DNA of 64,000 nt from Alkalibacterium sp049389645 (GTDB taxonomy: Bacteria > Bacillota > Bacilli > Lactobacillales > Carnobacteriaceae_A): positions 372,001-436,000 of the forward strand of contig NZ_CP186540.1 of NCBI RefSeq assembly GCF_049389645.1, in the 5' to 3' direction. The notes beneath the pieces were generated by a model, which saw only the letters and a list, made by a program, of their open reading frames with translations, had not been told where the DNA came from and made no database searches. Positions 42,582 to 52,417 of the stretch are shown in pieces (position 1 is the first letter of the stretch; each line of letters starts with the position of its first letter). The position numbers were made by a program, and so were the translations under genes.

Positions 42582-43007
42582 ATGAGCGAGTGTATTTTTT
42601 GTAAAATTATCGAAGGAGACATCCCTTCTCGTAAAGTCTATGAAGATGACGATGTTATAGCTATCTTGGATATGTCTCAAGTCACTAAAGGACATACCTT
42701 GGTCATATCCAAAGAACATGTAAGGAACATTTTAGATTACTCAGATGATTTAGCCGCTAAAGTGTTCTCAAAAATACCGAAAATTGCTAGAGCGGTCAAA
42801 GGTTTCGATCCTACTTGTAAAGGATTGAATGTGTTAATGAACAACGAAGAAATTGCTTCTCAAAGTGTGTTTCACGGCCATATCCACTTGCTTCCTAGAT
42901 ACGATAAGGGTGATGGTTTTGGCTTGAAATGGGAAACACATACTGATGACTATTCAGAAGAACAGCTGGATCAAATCATGGCAGCAATTAAAAAAGAATT
43001 GAAATAA
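42582..43007 (+). CDS. hit: HIT family protein
   Basis: The 141-residue protein has the histidine triad HGHIHLLPR (98, 100, 102) and the N-terminal CIFCKIIEGDIPS, where paired cysteines resemble the zinc-type HINT proteins. HIT proteins hydrolyse nucleoside phosphoramidates or Ap4A-type nucleotides. AGAGGG precedes the ATG. It forms a unit with the YhaH-like gene. Confidence 0.95.
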   Translation: MSECIFCKIIEGDIPSRKVYEDDDVIAILDMSQVTKGHTLVISKEHVRNILDYSDDLAAKVFSKIPKIARAVKGFDPTCKGLNVLMNNEEIASQSVFHGHIHLLPRYDKGDGFGLKWETHTDDYSEEQLDQIMAAIKKELK

Positions 43008-43022
43008 TAGAGGAGGATTTAA

Positions 43023-43370
43023 ATGAAACATTTTCTACTAGGCAGTTTATCTGGCTTAGTCGCTGGAGGTATTTATGGTTTAATCAAAACTCCGCGATCA
43101 GGTAAGGAAAATCAGCAAGCTCTAAAAAATTATGTTGACGAAACATCTGACCATCTTCAAGATGTCTCAGATAAGGTGAATGACTTAAAAAGTTCTATTA
43201 ATCAATTAACGACTGAAATATCATTCGTTCAAAATGATTTTATGGATGAAATGCAGCTTATCGCTAAAGAGTTTCAGCATGAAGCAGAACCTCGCTTACG
43301 ACGAATACAAGAGAAATCAGAAAAAATTCAAACTGTAGTTGAAGATACAGCTTCCAATATAAACGCCTAA
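43023..43370 (+). CDS. YtxH/YhaH-like small protein
   Basis: The 115-residue protein has an N-terminal glycine-rich hydrophobic segment (about 4-20, FLLGSLSGLVAGGIYGLI), followed by a long charged helix. This is the YtxH-type pattern of small stress-associated proteins; yhaH lies beside hit and ecsA in B. subtilis. GAGGAGG precedes the ATG. Function is unknown. Confidence 0.8.
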   Translation: MKHFLLGSLSGLVAGGIYGLIKTPRSGKENQQALKNYVDETSDHLQDVSDKVNDLKSSINQLTTEISFVQNDFMDEMQLIAKEFQHEAEPRLRRIQEKSEKIQTVVEDTASNINA

Positions 43371-43404
43371 TATATTAAGATAGCATGTATCAATTATTTT
43401 ATAT

Positions 43405-43470
43405 CCTAATAAAAACACCTTTTCATCACAGGCTCTTGACTGAGCTAGTAGATGGAAAGGTGTTTTTAGG
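43405..43470. terminator. Bidirectional terminator between yhaH-like gene and prsA
   Basis: CCTAA-AAAACACCTTT-CATC pairs with GATG-AAAGGTGTTTT-TTAGG, with A and T runs inside the outer stem, between convergent genes. Confidence 0.88.
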
Positions 43471-43477
43471 TTAAAAA

Positions 43478-44515
43478 TTACTCTTCGTCAGAAGTTTCTT
43501 CTTCTATATCTTCTTCTGATGTTTCCGGATCTTCTTCTGTTTCTTCAGGATTGTCCATTCCTTCTTCTGGTTCTTCAGGAGTATCCATGCCTTCTTCTGT
43601 TCCTTCAGGAATATCCATTCCTTCGGGCGTTTCTTCTACTCCGGGCATGTCCATAAATTGTTGCATAGCACCAGAAAGTTCTTCGTCTGTTATTTGAACA
43701 TTAGCATCTTGAACGAGATTGCTGATAGCTTCTTGAACAAGTTGTTGATCTTGCATATAACCGTCAATGATCATCGTTTCAATATTCTCGCGTTCTTCTT
43801 CAAGTGTTCCTTTTTGAACTTTTTTGATTACATGGTAACCATATTCTGTTTCTACAGCTTCTTCAGTGATTTCGCCTTCTTCAAGTTCCATAGCTGCTTC
43901 TTCAAATTCTGGTACGAAACGATCTGGTTCTAACGCCATCTCACCATTGGTTGCAATCGTGCCTGTATCCATTGAATGTTCAGCCACTAACTCACCAAAG
44001 TCCGCCCCATCATTCAATTGTTCAATAATATCTTGGGCAAGTTCTTCATCTTCAACAAGAATATGAGCAACTGTTTCACCTGCTAGGTATTCGTCATAAG
44101 CAGCTTGAACATCTTCTTCAGTCATATCAGTATGTGCAAGAATAGCTTCTTTTACATATAAAGAGGTACGAATATTCTGTTTTACATCATCTAAAGTTAA
44201 ACCTTGTGCCGTTAACATTTCTTCAAATGCTTCAGCTCCCCCGTAAGGTTCAGCTTCCGCCTCAAATTCAGCATCTACTTCTTCATCGGAAACGGCATCT
44301 CCAAATTCATTTTCAAGAATATCTTCAAGCAGAATCTGTTGAAGCATTTGTTCTCCATATGACATGCCACTTTCAGTTGGTTCATTTTTCATACGTTCGT
44401 ATAAATCATCTTCACGTATTCTTCCAGCTTCAGTTGAAGCTACTTCTGGACTACTTGAACAACTAGCTAATAACAAACCCGAACTAGCCATTGCGCCTAC
44501 TAACCATTTTTTCAT
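43478..44515 (-). CDS. prsA: Foldase lipoprotein PrsA with acidic repeat tail
   Basis: PrsA is an extracytoplasmic peptidyl-prolyl isomerase that helps exported proteins fold. The 345-residue product has a lipoprotein signal ending LLLASC (Cys19), an N-terminal helical chaperone part, and a parvulin domain with ETVAHILVEDEELAQD and GEMALEPDRFVPEFE. The tail after about residue 285 is extremely acidic and contains three ten-residue repeats of the GMDxPExxEE type. The start lies about 13 bases after AGGATG, a rather long spacing. Confidence 0.93.
   Translation of the reverse strand: MKKWLVGAMASSGLLLASCSSSPEVASTEAGRIREDDLYERMKNEPTESGMSYGEQMLQQILLEDILENEFGDAVSDEEVDAEFEAEAEPYGGAEAFEEMLTAQGLTLDDVKQNIRTSLYVKEAILAHTDMTEEDVQAAYDEYLAGETVAHILVEDEELAQDIIEQLNDGADFGELVAEHSMDTGTIATNGEMALEPDRFVPEFEEAAMELEEGEITEEAVETEYGYHVIKKVQKGTLEEERENIETMIIDGYMQDQQLVQEAISNLVQDANVQITDEELSGAMQQFMDMPGVEETPEGMDIPEGTEEGMDTPEEPEEGMDNPEETEEDPETSEEDIEEETSDEE
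43532..43621 (-). repeat. Three 30-bp tandem repeats in prsA encoding GMDxPExxEE
   Basis: The repeats encode GMDIPEGTEE, GMDTPEEPEE and GMDNPEETEE and lie next to one another. They are in frame, so copy-number change would lengthen or shorten the tail without a frameshift. Confidence 0.8.
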
Positions 44516-44671
44516 ATTAACTAAAACACATCCTATTATTTTGTTTGATTTTTTATTACTAAATCATTAACTCTCGGTACTCAAATAAATATACCACAGG
44601 TTATATAAAAATGAAAACGTATAAATGAAAAAGAATTTTTCTTTCACGGACTCTTCATTAAACATTCGTTT

Positions 44672-45637
44672 TTATGAAGACTGTGAGGATGGATTTTCAT
44701 AGTTTTTTTTATAAAACGATCGATTGTCCATGGCCCATATCTTATCAGAAAATTCACCTGGCTCAGTTTTTCTGAGTGCTGTGTGCATCATATTCATCTT
44801 TGCATCGATCTGATCGATATAGTGAATTATTTCTGCCTCAGGAATCAAGGGTCTTACTGGGGAACCGTATTCAAGTTCACCATGGTGAGCTAAAACGACG
44901 TGTTTGAGCAACAAAACGTCTTCATGATCTTCATCGATTTTCAGTTCCTTGCAAGCTCGGACTATATCTTCATTGATCATGACAATATGACCGATCAATT
45001 TACCTTCAAGTGTGTATTCTGTTGCGGTAGGTCCGCTTAATTCCACTACTTTTCCTACATCGTGTAAAATGATACCCGAAAATAATAAGGACACATCGAG
45101 ATCGCTGTATAGTTCAGATAAAGACCGAGAAATGCGCAGCATACTAATGGTATGATAAGCCAACCCACCCATAAAAGCATGATGATTCGTTTTCGCAGCC
45201 GGACTCTGAAAAAAGTCGTGCTGATATTTTTTCATAATGAATCTTACTATTCGATTCATGTTGGCATTTGTAATGTCAAATAGCGCATGATTAAACTCTT
45301 CTACCATTTTGTCTTTATTGACCGGGGCCCGTTCAACATATAATTCAGGATTGTTTGTTTCATCATCTTTGGCGGGTCGAATAGAATTGATGCGTATCTG
45401 AGGACTTCCTTTGTATTCATCTCTTTTTCCCTCTAGCTTGATTACAGTCCCGGGCTTAAAAACCTCTCTATCTTCGGTTGTTATATCCCAATAGTTGGCG
45501 CTTATTTCTCCACTAGTATCCTGAAAAATGAAAGACAAATATGGCTTGTTTGTTCGCGTAACTTTTTCTTCTGCAGACTTAATTAATACATGCAGATTTA
45601 CTTGTTCATCTTTCTGATAGTCATATATTTTTTTCAT
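44672..45637 (-). CDS. yhaM: 3-prime to 5-prime exoribonuclease YhaM
   Basis: The 321-residue protein has an N-terminal OB-type nucleic-acid-binding domain (to about 100) and an HD domain with HHAFMGGLAYHTISML, LLFSGIILHDVGKV and LAHHGELEYGSP. YhaM trims RNA ends in Firmicutes. Its start lies within the end of yhaN (17-base overlap). Confidence 0.94.
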   Translation of the reverse strand: MKKIYDYQKDEQVNLHVLIKSAEEKVTRTNKPYLSFIFQDTSGEISANYWDITTEDREVFKPGTVIKLEGKRDEYKGSPQIRINSIRPAKDDETNNPELYVERAPVNKDKMVEEFNHALFDITNANMNRIVRFIMKKYQHDFFQSPAAKTNHHAFMGGLAYHTISMLRISRSLSELYSDLDVSLLFSGIILHDVGKVVELSGPTATEYTLEGKLIGHIVMINEDIVRACKELKIDEDHEDVLLLKHVVLAHHGELEYGSPVRPLIPEAEIIHYIDQIDAKMNMMHTALRKTEPGEFSDKIWAMDNRSFYKKNYENPSSQSS

Positions 45638-48446
45638 AACTCATCTCTCCTAATCGGCCTTTTTTTAAGTATACGCAATTATCATCTTCAATAAAAGAGT
45701 GAATACGTTGATCAAAAGAAAAATAGATTAACTGAATATCTTTATCAAAGCTAGTCAAAAGTTCATACATTTTCTTCACACGCAAGGAATCAAGATTAAC
45801 AAACGGATCATCAATCAAAATCGGGAATTGAATACTATCTTTTGTGGCTTTAATAAACGCTAATCTCAAGGCTATATATAATGGTTCTACTGTGCCTCGT
45901 GATAAGTCCTCACTGCTCCATTTATTTCCATTATTATCGATGACAAATAAGTTATCTTCATCGAAAATGATTTGCTGATATTTTTCGCTTGTCAGATAAC
46001 TAAAAAAGGATTCAGCAATAGATAAAGTATGTGGCAACTTGTCTTCTTTTGCATGATGCAAGGTTTTCTCAATTATGCCTGCAGCCGACTTAAGTATCGA
46101 CCATTCGTTTACCACTTCTTGATAATAACTCTTCTCATTCTCATACGCTTGAAGAAGCTCAGTATATGTGCCGCCATCTTCTAACCGCTTAATTTGCATT
46201 TCTATTTCCATCATTTCTTTCATGATATCTTTCTGCTCCGTTGTATATAGCTGTTGTTGTATTTTAAGTTTCATCATTTTCTCATCCAAACGATTCAGCT
46301 GCACTTTTAAGTGAGGTTCGTCTCGGACGGGAAGTTTTTCCACTAATAAAGATAATCTCGTCTCTTTATCGTTCTTTTCTTTTTGAGTAGTATAGAGACT
46401 ATACACCTCTTCTTGATTCGTCGTATTTAGTGATTCGAAAAATCGTCGCTTCGACCTTTTTATTTCATTCACTTTTTGTACATAATAATTGATTTCATGT
46501 TGAACTGCATCAGTTTCTTTGATGTACTCTTTTAATTCTCGTTGTTCTCTTTTTATTTCCCTGAAAATACTCTTCGCTTCTTTAAATTTTTCTACCACAT
46601 CTTCTGCTATGAAGGTTCGCGTAAATAAATGTTCGAAAGAATTTAATCGCTTGTTGAGATCTCTTAAAGTGCTCTCAGTATGATGAGTTAGTGCAGACTC
46701 TTCTTCAAGTAATTCTCTTAAACCTTCATATATTTCCAGCTTATCCAAAACCGAATAAATTGTTATATTATCTGAATAATTATGTTTCTGTTTCCAATAC
46801 TCAAAATCTTCGTCAATTGAACGTTTAGTGTTCTTAATGTTACCTAACTTCATGACAGTCTCTTCTTTATTTGATTGATAGTCGTCATTTGCAGCTAATA
46901 GTTCTTTCCACTGGTTCCTCAAGTTTTTTTGTTGGTACAAGAGATTTCGTTGTTCTTGAGAAAAACGGTCTGAACCATTCTTATCAGTACGAAATGAAAA
47001 ATAAAATAATATGAGGCTCAATGTAATTAAACCAAAACTGTATAAAGGATTGAATGTGTAAAAATATAAACTAATTAAAACAGTTAAAGTCACCGTAAGC
47101 GGTATAATAAATGACTTTGTATTCTTTTGATTGTCTGTGTCACTTGTTTTCTTATCTAATTCAGTTAATTCATTAAATCTTGTAAGAGGCAATAATTGGG
47201 CCTCTATGTTGTCTATCATATCGTCATTAATATTGATACGATACAGCAAGGCTTTTTCATTCTCCTCTAAAGCAGTGATTTTATTATCAAGCTCTAATAT
47301 CCTATTATGAGTGTTTTTCAGGTATTCCTTGTCGCCAGGTATTAGTGTTTGTGGGAGGGGGTCAGCAAGAGAAATATCTTCTCTGATTTTTGTTTCTGTT
47401 ATCATTTGTTTGATGTTAGACAAATCTTTCCTTTTCAATTGTAAATCTTGAACCTTATCCTCCCAAACATCCATATTCTTTTCAAAAACAGTTAATTCTT
47501 CTTCGTTTTGTTGATACATAACTAACTCTTTTGAGGGTTTATACTGCTGCTGGAGCGTTTTCTGCTTATCTTGCAAATCATTTATCTTTTGCTGATGCGT
47601 TTCGATATCACTATAAAATTGCTTTAACTGATACAAGCCTTCTTCTGGTAAATTTAAATCAGGTAATTCTTCTAACCTATTTTTTATGGTTTGGATTTCT
47701 TCAATCGTTTCCTTATATTTTGATAGTTCATTAAGGTTGTTTAACTCTTCAGTGGTCTTTTCTAATTTCGATTCCATATTTTTCAATTGATCCTGCTTGG
47801 CTAAATCATCTTCAATTAGCTTGACGTATGATTCATTGTTTTCTTTAGCCGAATCGAGCACGTGTTTTTTTTCTTTTAATTTCATTTGTATTTGGTTGAT
47901 TATCGGCTTTCTTCCCATCGGTTTAAATAATTTCCCCGCCTGTGAATGATAGTAATCTGCTTGTTTCAAATATTTCTCATGACCCAAGGCACCGATACTC
48001 AAGAAAAAGCGATTGAATTGTTCTTCGTTCAATTCTTGAATATCTTCTATGCCCTTTAGATCAAACGAATAAATACTATCGTAAAAAGATTTTGATTTAC
48101 CATGAAACAGCGTACTTAAAACCGTTTCGTCACCTGTCGTACCATCTTCAAACTGGACAACAACATCACCCGTCACTTTCCCCAGGACACGTTCAATGCT
48201 CACTTCTCCGAAGCGTTTGTCTTGAATAATTATTTTACCCCCATAGCGGCTGCTTTCTTTTGGTTCATAACGGCTTGAAGAACTATGTCTTGTAGGAAAA
48301 CCGAAGAAAATGCTATGAATAAATGACATTAGAGTAGATTTCCCTGCTTCATTTTCTCCAAAAAAAAGATGGAAAGGTGCCTGAACATCAAATTCTGTAT
48401 CGATCCATTGACCATACCCATATATAACTATTTTTTTAATAATCAT
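45621..48446 (-). CDS. yhaN: SMC/RecN-like AAA ATPase YhaN with internal membrane hairpin
   Basis: The 941-residue protein has an N-terminal ATPase half with GENEAGKST (30-38). A long coiled coil (about 185-440 and 490-850) follows, and the C-terminal half has the signature LSRGTVEPLYIALRLAF and the Walker B segment ILIDDPFVNLDS. Two adjacent hydrophobic segments (about 445-463 and 468-486) sit where SMC proteins have a hinge. It is encoded with the SbcD-like YhaO, suggesting an SbcCD-like membrane-bound DNA end processor. Confidence 0.88.
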   Translation of the reverse strand: MIIKKIVIYGYGQWIDTEFDVQAPFHLFFGENEAGKSTLMSFIHSIFFGFPTRHSSSSRYEPKESSRYGGKIIIQDKRFGEVSIERVLGKVTGDVVVQFEDGTTGDETVLSTLFHGKSKSFYDSIYSFDLKGIEDIQELNEEQFNRFFLSIGALGHEKYLKQADYYHSQAGKLFKPMGRKPIINQIQMKLKEKKHVLDSAKENNESYVKLIEDDLAKQDQLKNMESKLEKTTEELNNLNELSKYKETIEEIQTIKNRLEELPDLNLPEEGLYQLKQFYSDIETHQQKINDLQDKQKTLQQQYKPSKELVMYQQNEEELTVFEKNMDVWEDKVQDLQLKRKDLSNIKQMITETKIREDISLADPLPQTLIPGDKEYLKNTHNRILELDNKITALEENEKALLYRININDDMIDNIEAQLLPLTRFNELTELDKKTSDTDNQKNTKSFIIPLTVTLTVLISLYFYTFNPLYSFGLITLSLILFYFSFRTDKNGSDRFSQEQRNLLYQQKNLRNQWKELLAANDDYQSNKEETVMKLGNIKNTKRSIDEDFEYWKQKHNYSDNITIYSVLDKLEIYEGLRELLEEESALTHHTESTLRDLNKRLNSFEHLFTRTFIAEDVVEKFKEAKSIFREIKREQRELKEYIKETDAVQHEINYYVQKVNEIKRSKRRFFESLNTTNQEEVYSLYTTQKEKNDKETRLSLLVEKLPVRDEPHLKVQLNRLDEKMMKLKIQQQLYTTEQKDIMKEMMEIEMQIKRLEDGGTYTELLQAYENEKSYYQEVVNEWSILKSAAGIIEKTLHHAKEDKLPHTLSIAESFFSYLTSEKYQQIIFDEDNLFVIDNNGNKWSSEDLSRGTVEPLYIALRLAFIKATKDSIQFPILIDDPFVNLDSLRVKKMYELLTSFDKDIQLIYFSFDQRIHSFIEDDNCVYLKKGRLGEMSYEKNI

Positions 48447-49668
48447 GACTCATCGCGTCCCCTAAATCTTGGAGCAGCAAACGTTCTGCTGCTGTAATAA
48501 TGTCATTTCTGTACTTTTCGTTATTTTCATCACTGTATTTAGCATAAGTATGCATTGAAAATAATTCATGGGTCAATGTTTGGAAAACTTCCTCTTTTTT
48601 TACATCTGCTAAAGCTTTGTTCCAGGCAGTTGGAAAAGAACTTTCCAACGACAACAAACGTGATTCTTCTCTTCGTATTAAGACATTGTGTGAAGCAATA
48701 TAAACAAATGAAGTCGTTTCGATTTGTTGAAACGCTTGGTAAAAGTCGTCGTCGTCCAGTTTCCTCATTACGGATGATGGTATATTTTCAGATACTTCCA
48801 GAGTTAGATCAACAAGACAATTTTTATAGTGATCTTTTGTTAATTCTTTTTTTACATCTTCAAATATTTTGTTTATCGCTTGATAGGAAGTGACATCTAG
48901 AGTAACAGACTGCCAGGTTATATCCGCGGTGGGTATAAACGTCACTTTTTCATTAGTGTTAGTTAATTCTACAAGTAAACAACCTTTTTCTCCTTGTTCA
49001 TTCTTGTGACGTCCTTGGGTGTTTCCGCTATAGTAGACTAAAGGCTCCTGTCCTAACTGCTGCCGCTTATGAATATGCCCCAGAGCCCAATAGTCATAAT
49101 TTTTTTCTTTGAGCTCAGTGAGAGTAAATGGCGCATAACGGGCATGCTCTGTGTTTTGCCCTTCTAAATATCCATGCAACAGACCGATGTGAAAATTGAC
49201 TGTCCTATTGCGTAAGGGATAGTCTTTTATTTTTCTGTCTTCGACCCAGTTTCGATCATAACTAAAACCGCTGATGGCTATAGATTCTTTATTGGCTGTC
49301 TCATGAATTTTGGTTTCAACTTCCGGACCGAATACCTCTACATTTTTTGGAAGCGATAGATGCAATTCGTCATTAGTTATATAGTCATGATTTCCGTGAA
49401 TCAGGTATACGCTGATATCAGCATCATTTAAACGTTCAAGTTCTTTTCTTAATAATACCTGTGCACGGATACTCCGATCCTCTATATCATAAACATCCCC
49501 TGCAACTAGTACAAAGTCCACACGATGGTGTATTGCCACATCCACGATCTTTCGTAGAGAATCAAATGTTGATGCCTTGATTTTATCAAAAAGGGCTTCA
49601 GGCATATTTTTCAAACCCTTGAAGGGGCTGTCTAAGTGTAGATCAGCCGCATGTATGTATCGAACCAT
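48436..49668 (-). CDS. yhaO: SbcD-like DNA repair exonuclease YhaO (metallophosphoesterase)
   Basis: The 410-residue protein has phosphoesterase motifs AADLHLDSP (7-15), VAGDVYD, HGNHDY and ALGHIHKRQ with FHIGLLHG. This is the Mre11/SbcD layout. It overlaps yhaN by 11 bases. Start at 49668 is chosen because AAAGGATG precedes it and the first motif then lies near the N-terminus. Confidence 0.92.
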   Translation of the reverse strand: MVRYIHAADLHLDSPFKGLKNMPEALFDKIKASTFDSLRKIVDVAIHHRVDFVLVAGDVYDIEDRSIRAQVLLRKELERLNDADISVYLIHGNHDYITNDELHLSLPKNVEVFGPEVETKIHETANKESIAISGFSYDRNWVEDRKIKDYPLRNRTVNFHIGLLHGYLEGQNTEHARYAPFTLTELKEKNYDYWALGHIHKRQQLGQEPLVYYSGNTQGRHKNEQGEKGCLLVELTNTNEKVTFIPTADITWQSVTLDVTSYQAINKIFEDVKKELTKDHYKNCLVDLTLEVSENIPSSVMRKLDDDDFYQAFQQIETTSFVYIASHNVLIRREESRLLSLESSFPTAWNKALADVKKEEVFQTLTHELFSMHTYAKYSDENNEKYRNDIITAAERLLLQDLGDAMSHDY

Positions 49669-49715
49669 TTTAAATCCATCCTTTGTTGGGCACGTATGTT
49701 CTTTAAAGTTTTTAG

Positions 49716-49750
49716 GAAAAGGACCCACTCCAAGAGTAAGTCCTTTTCAA
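49716..49750 (-). terminator. Hairpin after yheA
   Basis: GAAAAGGAC-ACTC pairs with GAGT-GTCCTTTTC-type complement between yheA and yhaO. Only short T runs flank it, so termination would be partial. Confidence 0.45.
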
Positions 49751-49755
49751 ATTAA

Positions 49756-50097
49756 TTATTGATATAATTCTCTTACAGGTTTTAATACTGTTTGGTTAAT
49801 ATCATCAATCATCTGTCCTACGTGTTTTTCAGCTTCTAATAGGTTTGTGATCGTCTCGTTTTCACCAATTTTACCAGAAATTTCTTGAGCTTGTTGAGCT
49901 TCTTCTTCTGATATTTCTTCGCCACTCATTTGTTTTTGTTGAATCGTTTGTTGAACTTCTCTGAACTCGTTGAAAACTCGATTTGCTTCTTCATCTTCTT
50001 TTACAGCTTTAAAAGCCGCATCCAATTTTTGAAACTCCTCAGTTTTTATTAAGTCTTGTTCTAATTGATTAGCCGTGTCATAAATATTTACGGACAT
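49756..50097 (-). CDS. YlbF/YmcA-family protein (YheA-like, UPF0342)
   Basis: The 113-residue, almost fully helical protein matches the YlbF superfamily: MSVNIYDTANQLEQDLIKTEEF, FNEFREVQQTIQQKQMSGE and a hydrophobic helix near 85-100. Related proteins help RNase Y complexes, but YheA itself has no clear role. AAGGGATG precedes the ATG. Confidence 0.88.
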   Translation of the reverse strand: MSVNIYDTANQLEQDLIKTEEFQKLDAAFKAVKEDEEANRVFNEFREVQQTIQQKQMSGEEISEEEAQQAQEISGKIGENETITNLLEAEKHVGQMIDDINQTVLKPVRELYQ

Positions 50098-50172
50098 ACT
50101 ATCATCCCTTCATTTTCCGTTCTTTAAACGAACGTTTTTTCTTTCTTTATAAGTGTAGCATGAATATAAAAT

Positions 50173-50195
50173 AGATTCCAGAAAAGAATCTTTTT
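50173..50195 (-). terminator. Weak terminator after the PBP gene
   Basis: A six-pair stem (AGATTC with GAATCT) over a seven-base loop is followed by ATTTTATA on the minus strand, just after the stop codon. The short stem makes it uncertain. Confidence 0.4.
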
Positions 50196-50202
50196 GCTTT
50201 AC

Positions 50203-52314
50203 CTAGTCATTTTTTGATCTGTTTCTGAATTGTTCAAATAGTTCACTTGTTTTGTTTTTGAATAGTGACGCGCCTTCTTTGATCATTTCACCGGCATCAT
50301 CTATTCCACCTGTAAACTGGTCGAAGATCGAAGGTTCTTCTTCCTGATATCCTTCGCCCGCCTCTTCCACTAAAAATGTGGATTGCTCGGTATTAGGAAG
50401 TATCCCTTCCAGCTGAGCTTTCAGTACCATCCCGATGCCTTGTGAGCTGTATGTCGTCAATGAATTATCATTAACATCGAATCCAGTCCAGCTCGCCACA
50501 ACGATATCTGGTGTATAGCCTACTATCCACTGGTCTGTAGCACCGACCCCATTTTCTGATTGAGTCGTGCCTGTTTTACCAGCCACTTTATATCCATTTG
50601 GTTGATTATTTCTAGCCGTACCCGATTCAAAGACACTGAGCAGCATACTATTCATCTGATTTGATACATCTGAAGATAGCACCCTTTCTGAATTAACCTC
50701 TGTATTGTCTACAATGATAGCTCCTGTTGCATCCACTATTTTTGTAATGAAATGCGGATCCGCTTTTAGACCGTCATTCGGAAAAACGCTGTAAGCACTA
50801 GCAATTTGTAATGGTGATACACCTGTTTTCATTCCACCAAGAGAGATAGCTCCTAATTCTCTCTCGTCATCGGCTACTTTTATACCAAATCTTTCGAGTT
50901 TTTTTATCCCTTTATCGATACCTATTTCATTCAGCAGCCATGCTGTCGGTGCATTCAAACTATCAGATAAAGCCTCATACATGGGTACTTCCCCCTGATA
51001 AGTTCCTGACAGATTGGTCGGATTGTAGTTTGTCTCGCCATAAGTTAGTTCTTCATCCACTAACATGGAATAAGGGCTGTACCCTTCTTCTAATGCCGGT
51101 GCATATACACCTAATGGTTTTATCACCGATCCGGGTTGTCTTCTACTTTGTGTGGCTCTGTTCAGCCCTCTGAAAGTATAGTCTCCTCTACCACCGACGA
51201 CCGCTGTTACACCACCTGTTTTTGGATTCAAAGCCACAGAGGCACTTTGCGCTAACGTGCCGTCTTCAGCTGATTCAAACAAATCGTTATTTTTGTAAAC
51301 TGCATCCATCTGCTGCTGATGGATCTGATTTAGCGACGTATAAACGGTATAACCATTATTCAGCAGATCTTCTTCTTCTATACCATATCGGTTTTTCGCT
51401 TCCCTGGTCACTGCATCAAAGTAGTAAGGATAACGATAACCGTCTTCTCGGTCATAGCGATCCACTAAAGTTAAACTGGATTCTTGATAGGCAGTCTTTT
51501 CTTCAGTTGAAATCACTTCAGTGTCTTCCATCAATCTCAACACTACGTTTCTTCGCTCTATCGATCGTTCATAATCGTCCAGCGGGTTATAATGACTTGG
51601 TGCCTTTAACATAGCAGCAATAGTCGCTGCTTCTGGCACAGTAATTTCTTGAGCCGACTTACCGAAGTATTTTGCTGCTGCGTCTTCCACGCCCCAGACA
51701 CCATTTCCGAAGTATGCATTATTCAAGTACATTTCTAAAATTTGATTTTTACTGTAATTTTTCTCGATCTCTATAGCCAGGAATAGTTCTTTCAGTTTCC
51801 TCATGATTGTCTGATCCGCTGACAGATAGGCATTTTTAGCCAATTGTTGCGTAATGGTACTTCCCCCGCCAACAATTTGTCCTCTGTTGATGACATACCC
51901 GACCACCGCCCTACCCAAGCCAATGGGATCGAATCCTCTATGCGAATGAAATCGCTGGTCTTCGGTCGCTATTACGGCATCTGCTATATTCTCAGACATG
52001 GCGCCGATTTCTATAAATGTCCCTTTTTGAGCATACAAAGTACCCGCTTCTTCTCCATTGTCATCAATAATAAAGGTAGATTGTGCCAAACCGGCATGTA
52101 ATGAATTAACATTCGCCGATTTAGCTAGTATCGCTAAATAAACACTAAAACCGAGAGAAATAATCAACATAAAAAGAATCAGAATTTTCGTTAAATGATG
52201 TTTTTTCCATTTTCTTTTTAAAATGATGAAAAACCGCTTAAGCCTCGGAGTACTGTATTTAATTATTCGATCGATATAAAGTTTTAAATTTTCTTTTATT
52301 TTATATTTTGTCAT
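50203..52314 (-). CDS. Class A penicillin-binding protein (transglycosylase/transpeptidase)
   Basis: The 703-residue protein polymerises and crosslinks peptidoglycan outside the membrane. A basic N-terminus precedes a membrane segment (about 42-63). The transglycosylase domain has the catalytic ATEDQRFHSHRGFD, GGSTITQQLAKN and MYLNNAYFGNG. The transpeptidase has RRQPGSVIKP (SxxK), SLN and KTGTTQ. It ends with an acidic linker and tail. Start at 52314 follows GAGGGATAAAC. PBP1a and PBP2a types cannot be separated by eye. Confidence 0.93.
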   Translation of the reverse strand: MTKYKIKENLKLYIDRIIKYSTPRLKRFFIILKRKWKKHHLTKILILFMLIISLGFSVYLAILAKSANVNSLHAGLAQSTFIIDDNGEEAGTLYAQKGTFIEIGAMSENIADAVIATEDQRFHSHRGFDPIGLGRAVVGYVINRGQIVGGGSTITQQLAKNAYLSADQTIMRKLKELFLAIEIEKNYSKNQILEMYLNNAYFGNGVWGVEDAAAKYFGKSAQEITVPEAATIAAMLKAPSHYNPLDDYERSIERRNVVLRLMEDTEVISTEEKTAYQESSLTLVDRYDREDGYRYPYYFDAVTREAKNRYGIEEEDLLNNGYTVYTSLNQIHQQQMDAVYKNNDLFESAEDGTLAQSASVALNPKTGGVTAVVGGRGDYTFRGLNRATQSRRQPGSVIKPLGVYAPALEEGYSPYSMLVDEELTYGETNYNPTNLSGTYQGEVPMYEALSDSLNAPTAWLLNEIGIDKGIKKLERFGIKVADDERELGAISLGGMKTGVSPLQIASAYSVFPNDGLKADPHFITKIVDATGAIIVDNTEVNSERVLSSDVSNQMNSMLLSVFESGTARNNQPNGYKVAGKTGTTQSENGVGATDQWIVGYTPDIVVASWTGFDVNDNSLTTYSSQGIGMVLKAQLEGILPNTEQSTFLVEEAGEGYQEEEPSIFDQFTGGIDDAGEMIKEGASLFKNKTSELFEQFRNRSKND

Positions 52315-52417
52315 GTTTATCCCTCTATATGCTTTTATCTGATTCATTTAATCTCAGGTTATCATATCCACCAAATTAGTCTATACGACTTAAGAAGGAT
52401 TAATTGAGAACACAGAT

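Noticed and set aside
43658..44466. Overlapping plus-strand open frames opposite prsA
   Set aside because: They are antisense to a repeat-rich, acidic coding gene and have no ribosome binding sites or recognisable products.
50118..50140. A plus-strand hairpin CGTTC-N7-GAACG with a T run upstream of yheA
   Set aside because: The stem has only five pairs and no plus-strand gene precedes it; chance in AT-rich DNA is likely.
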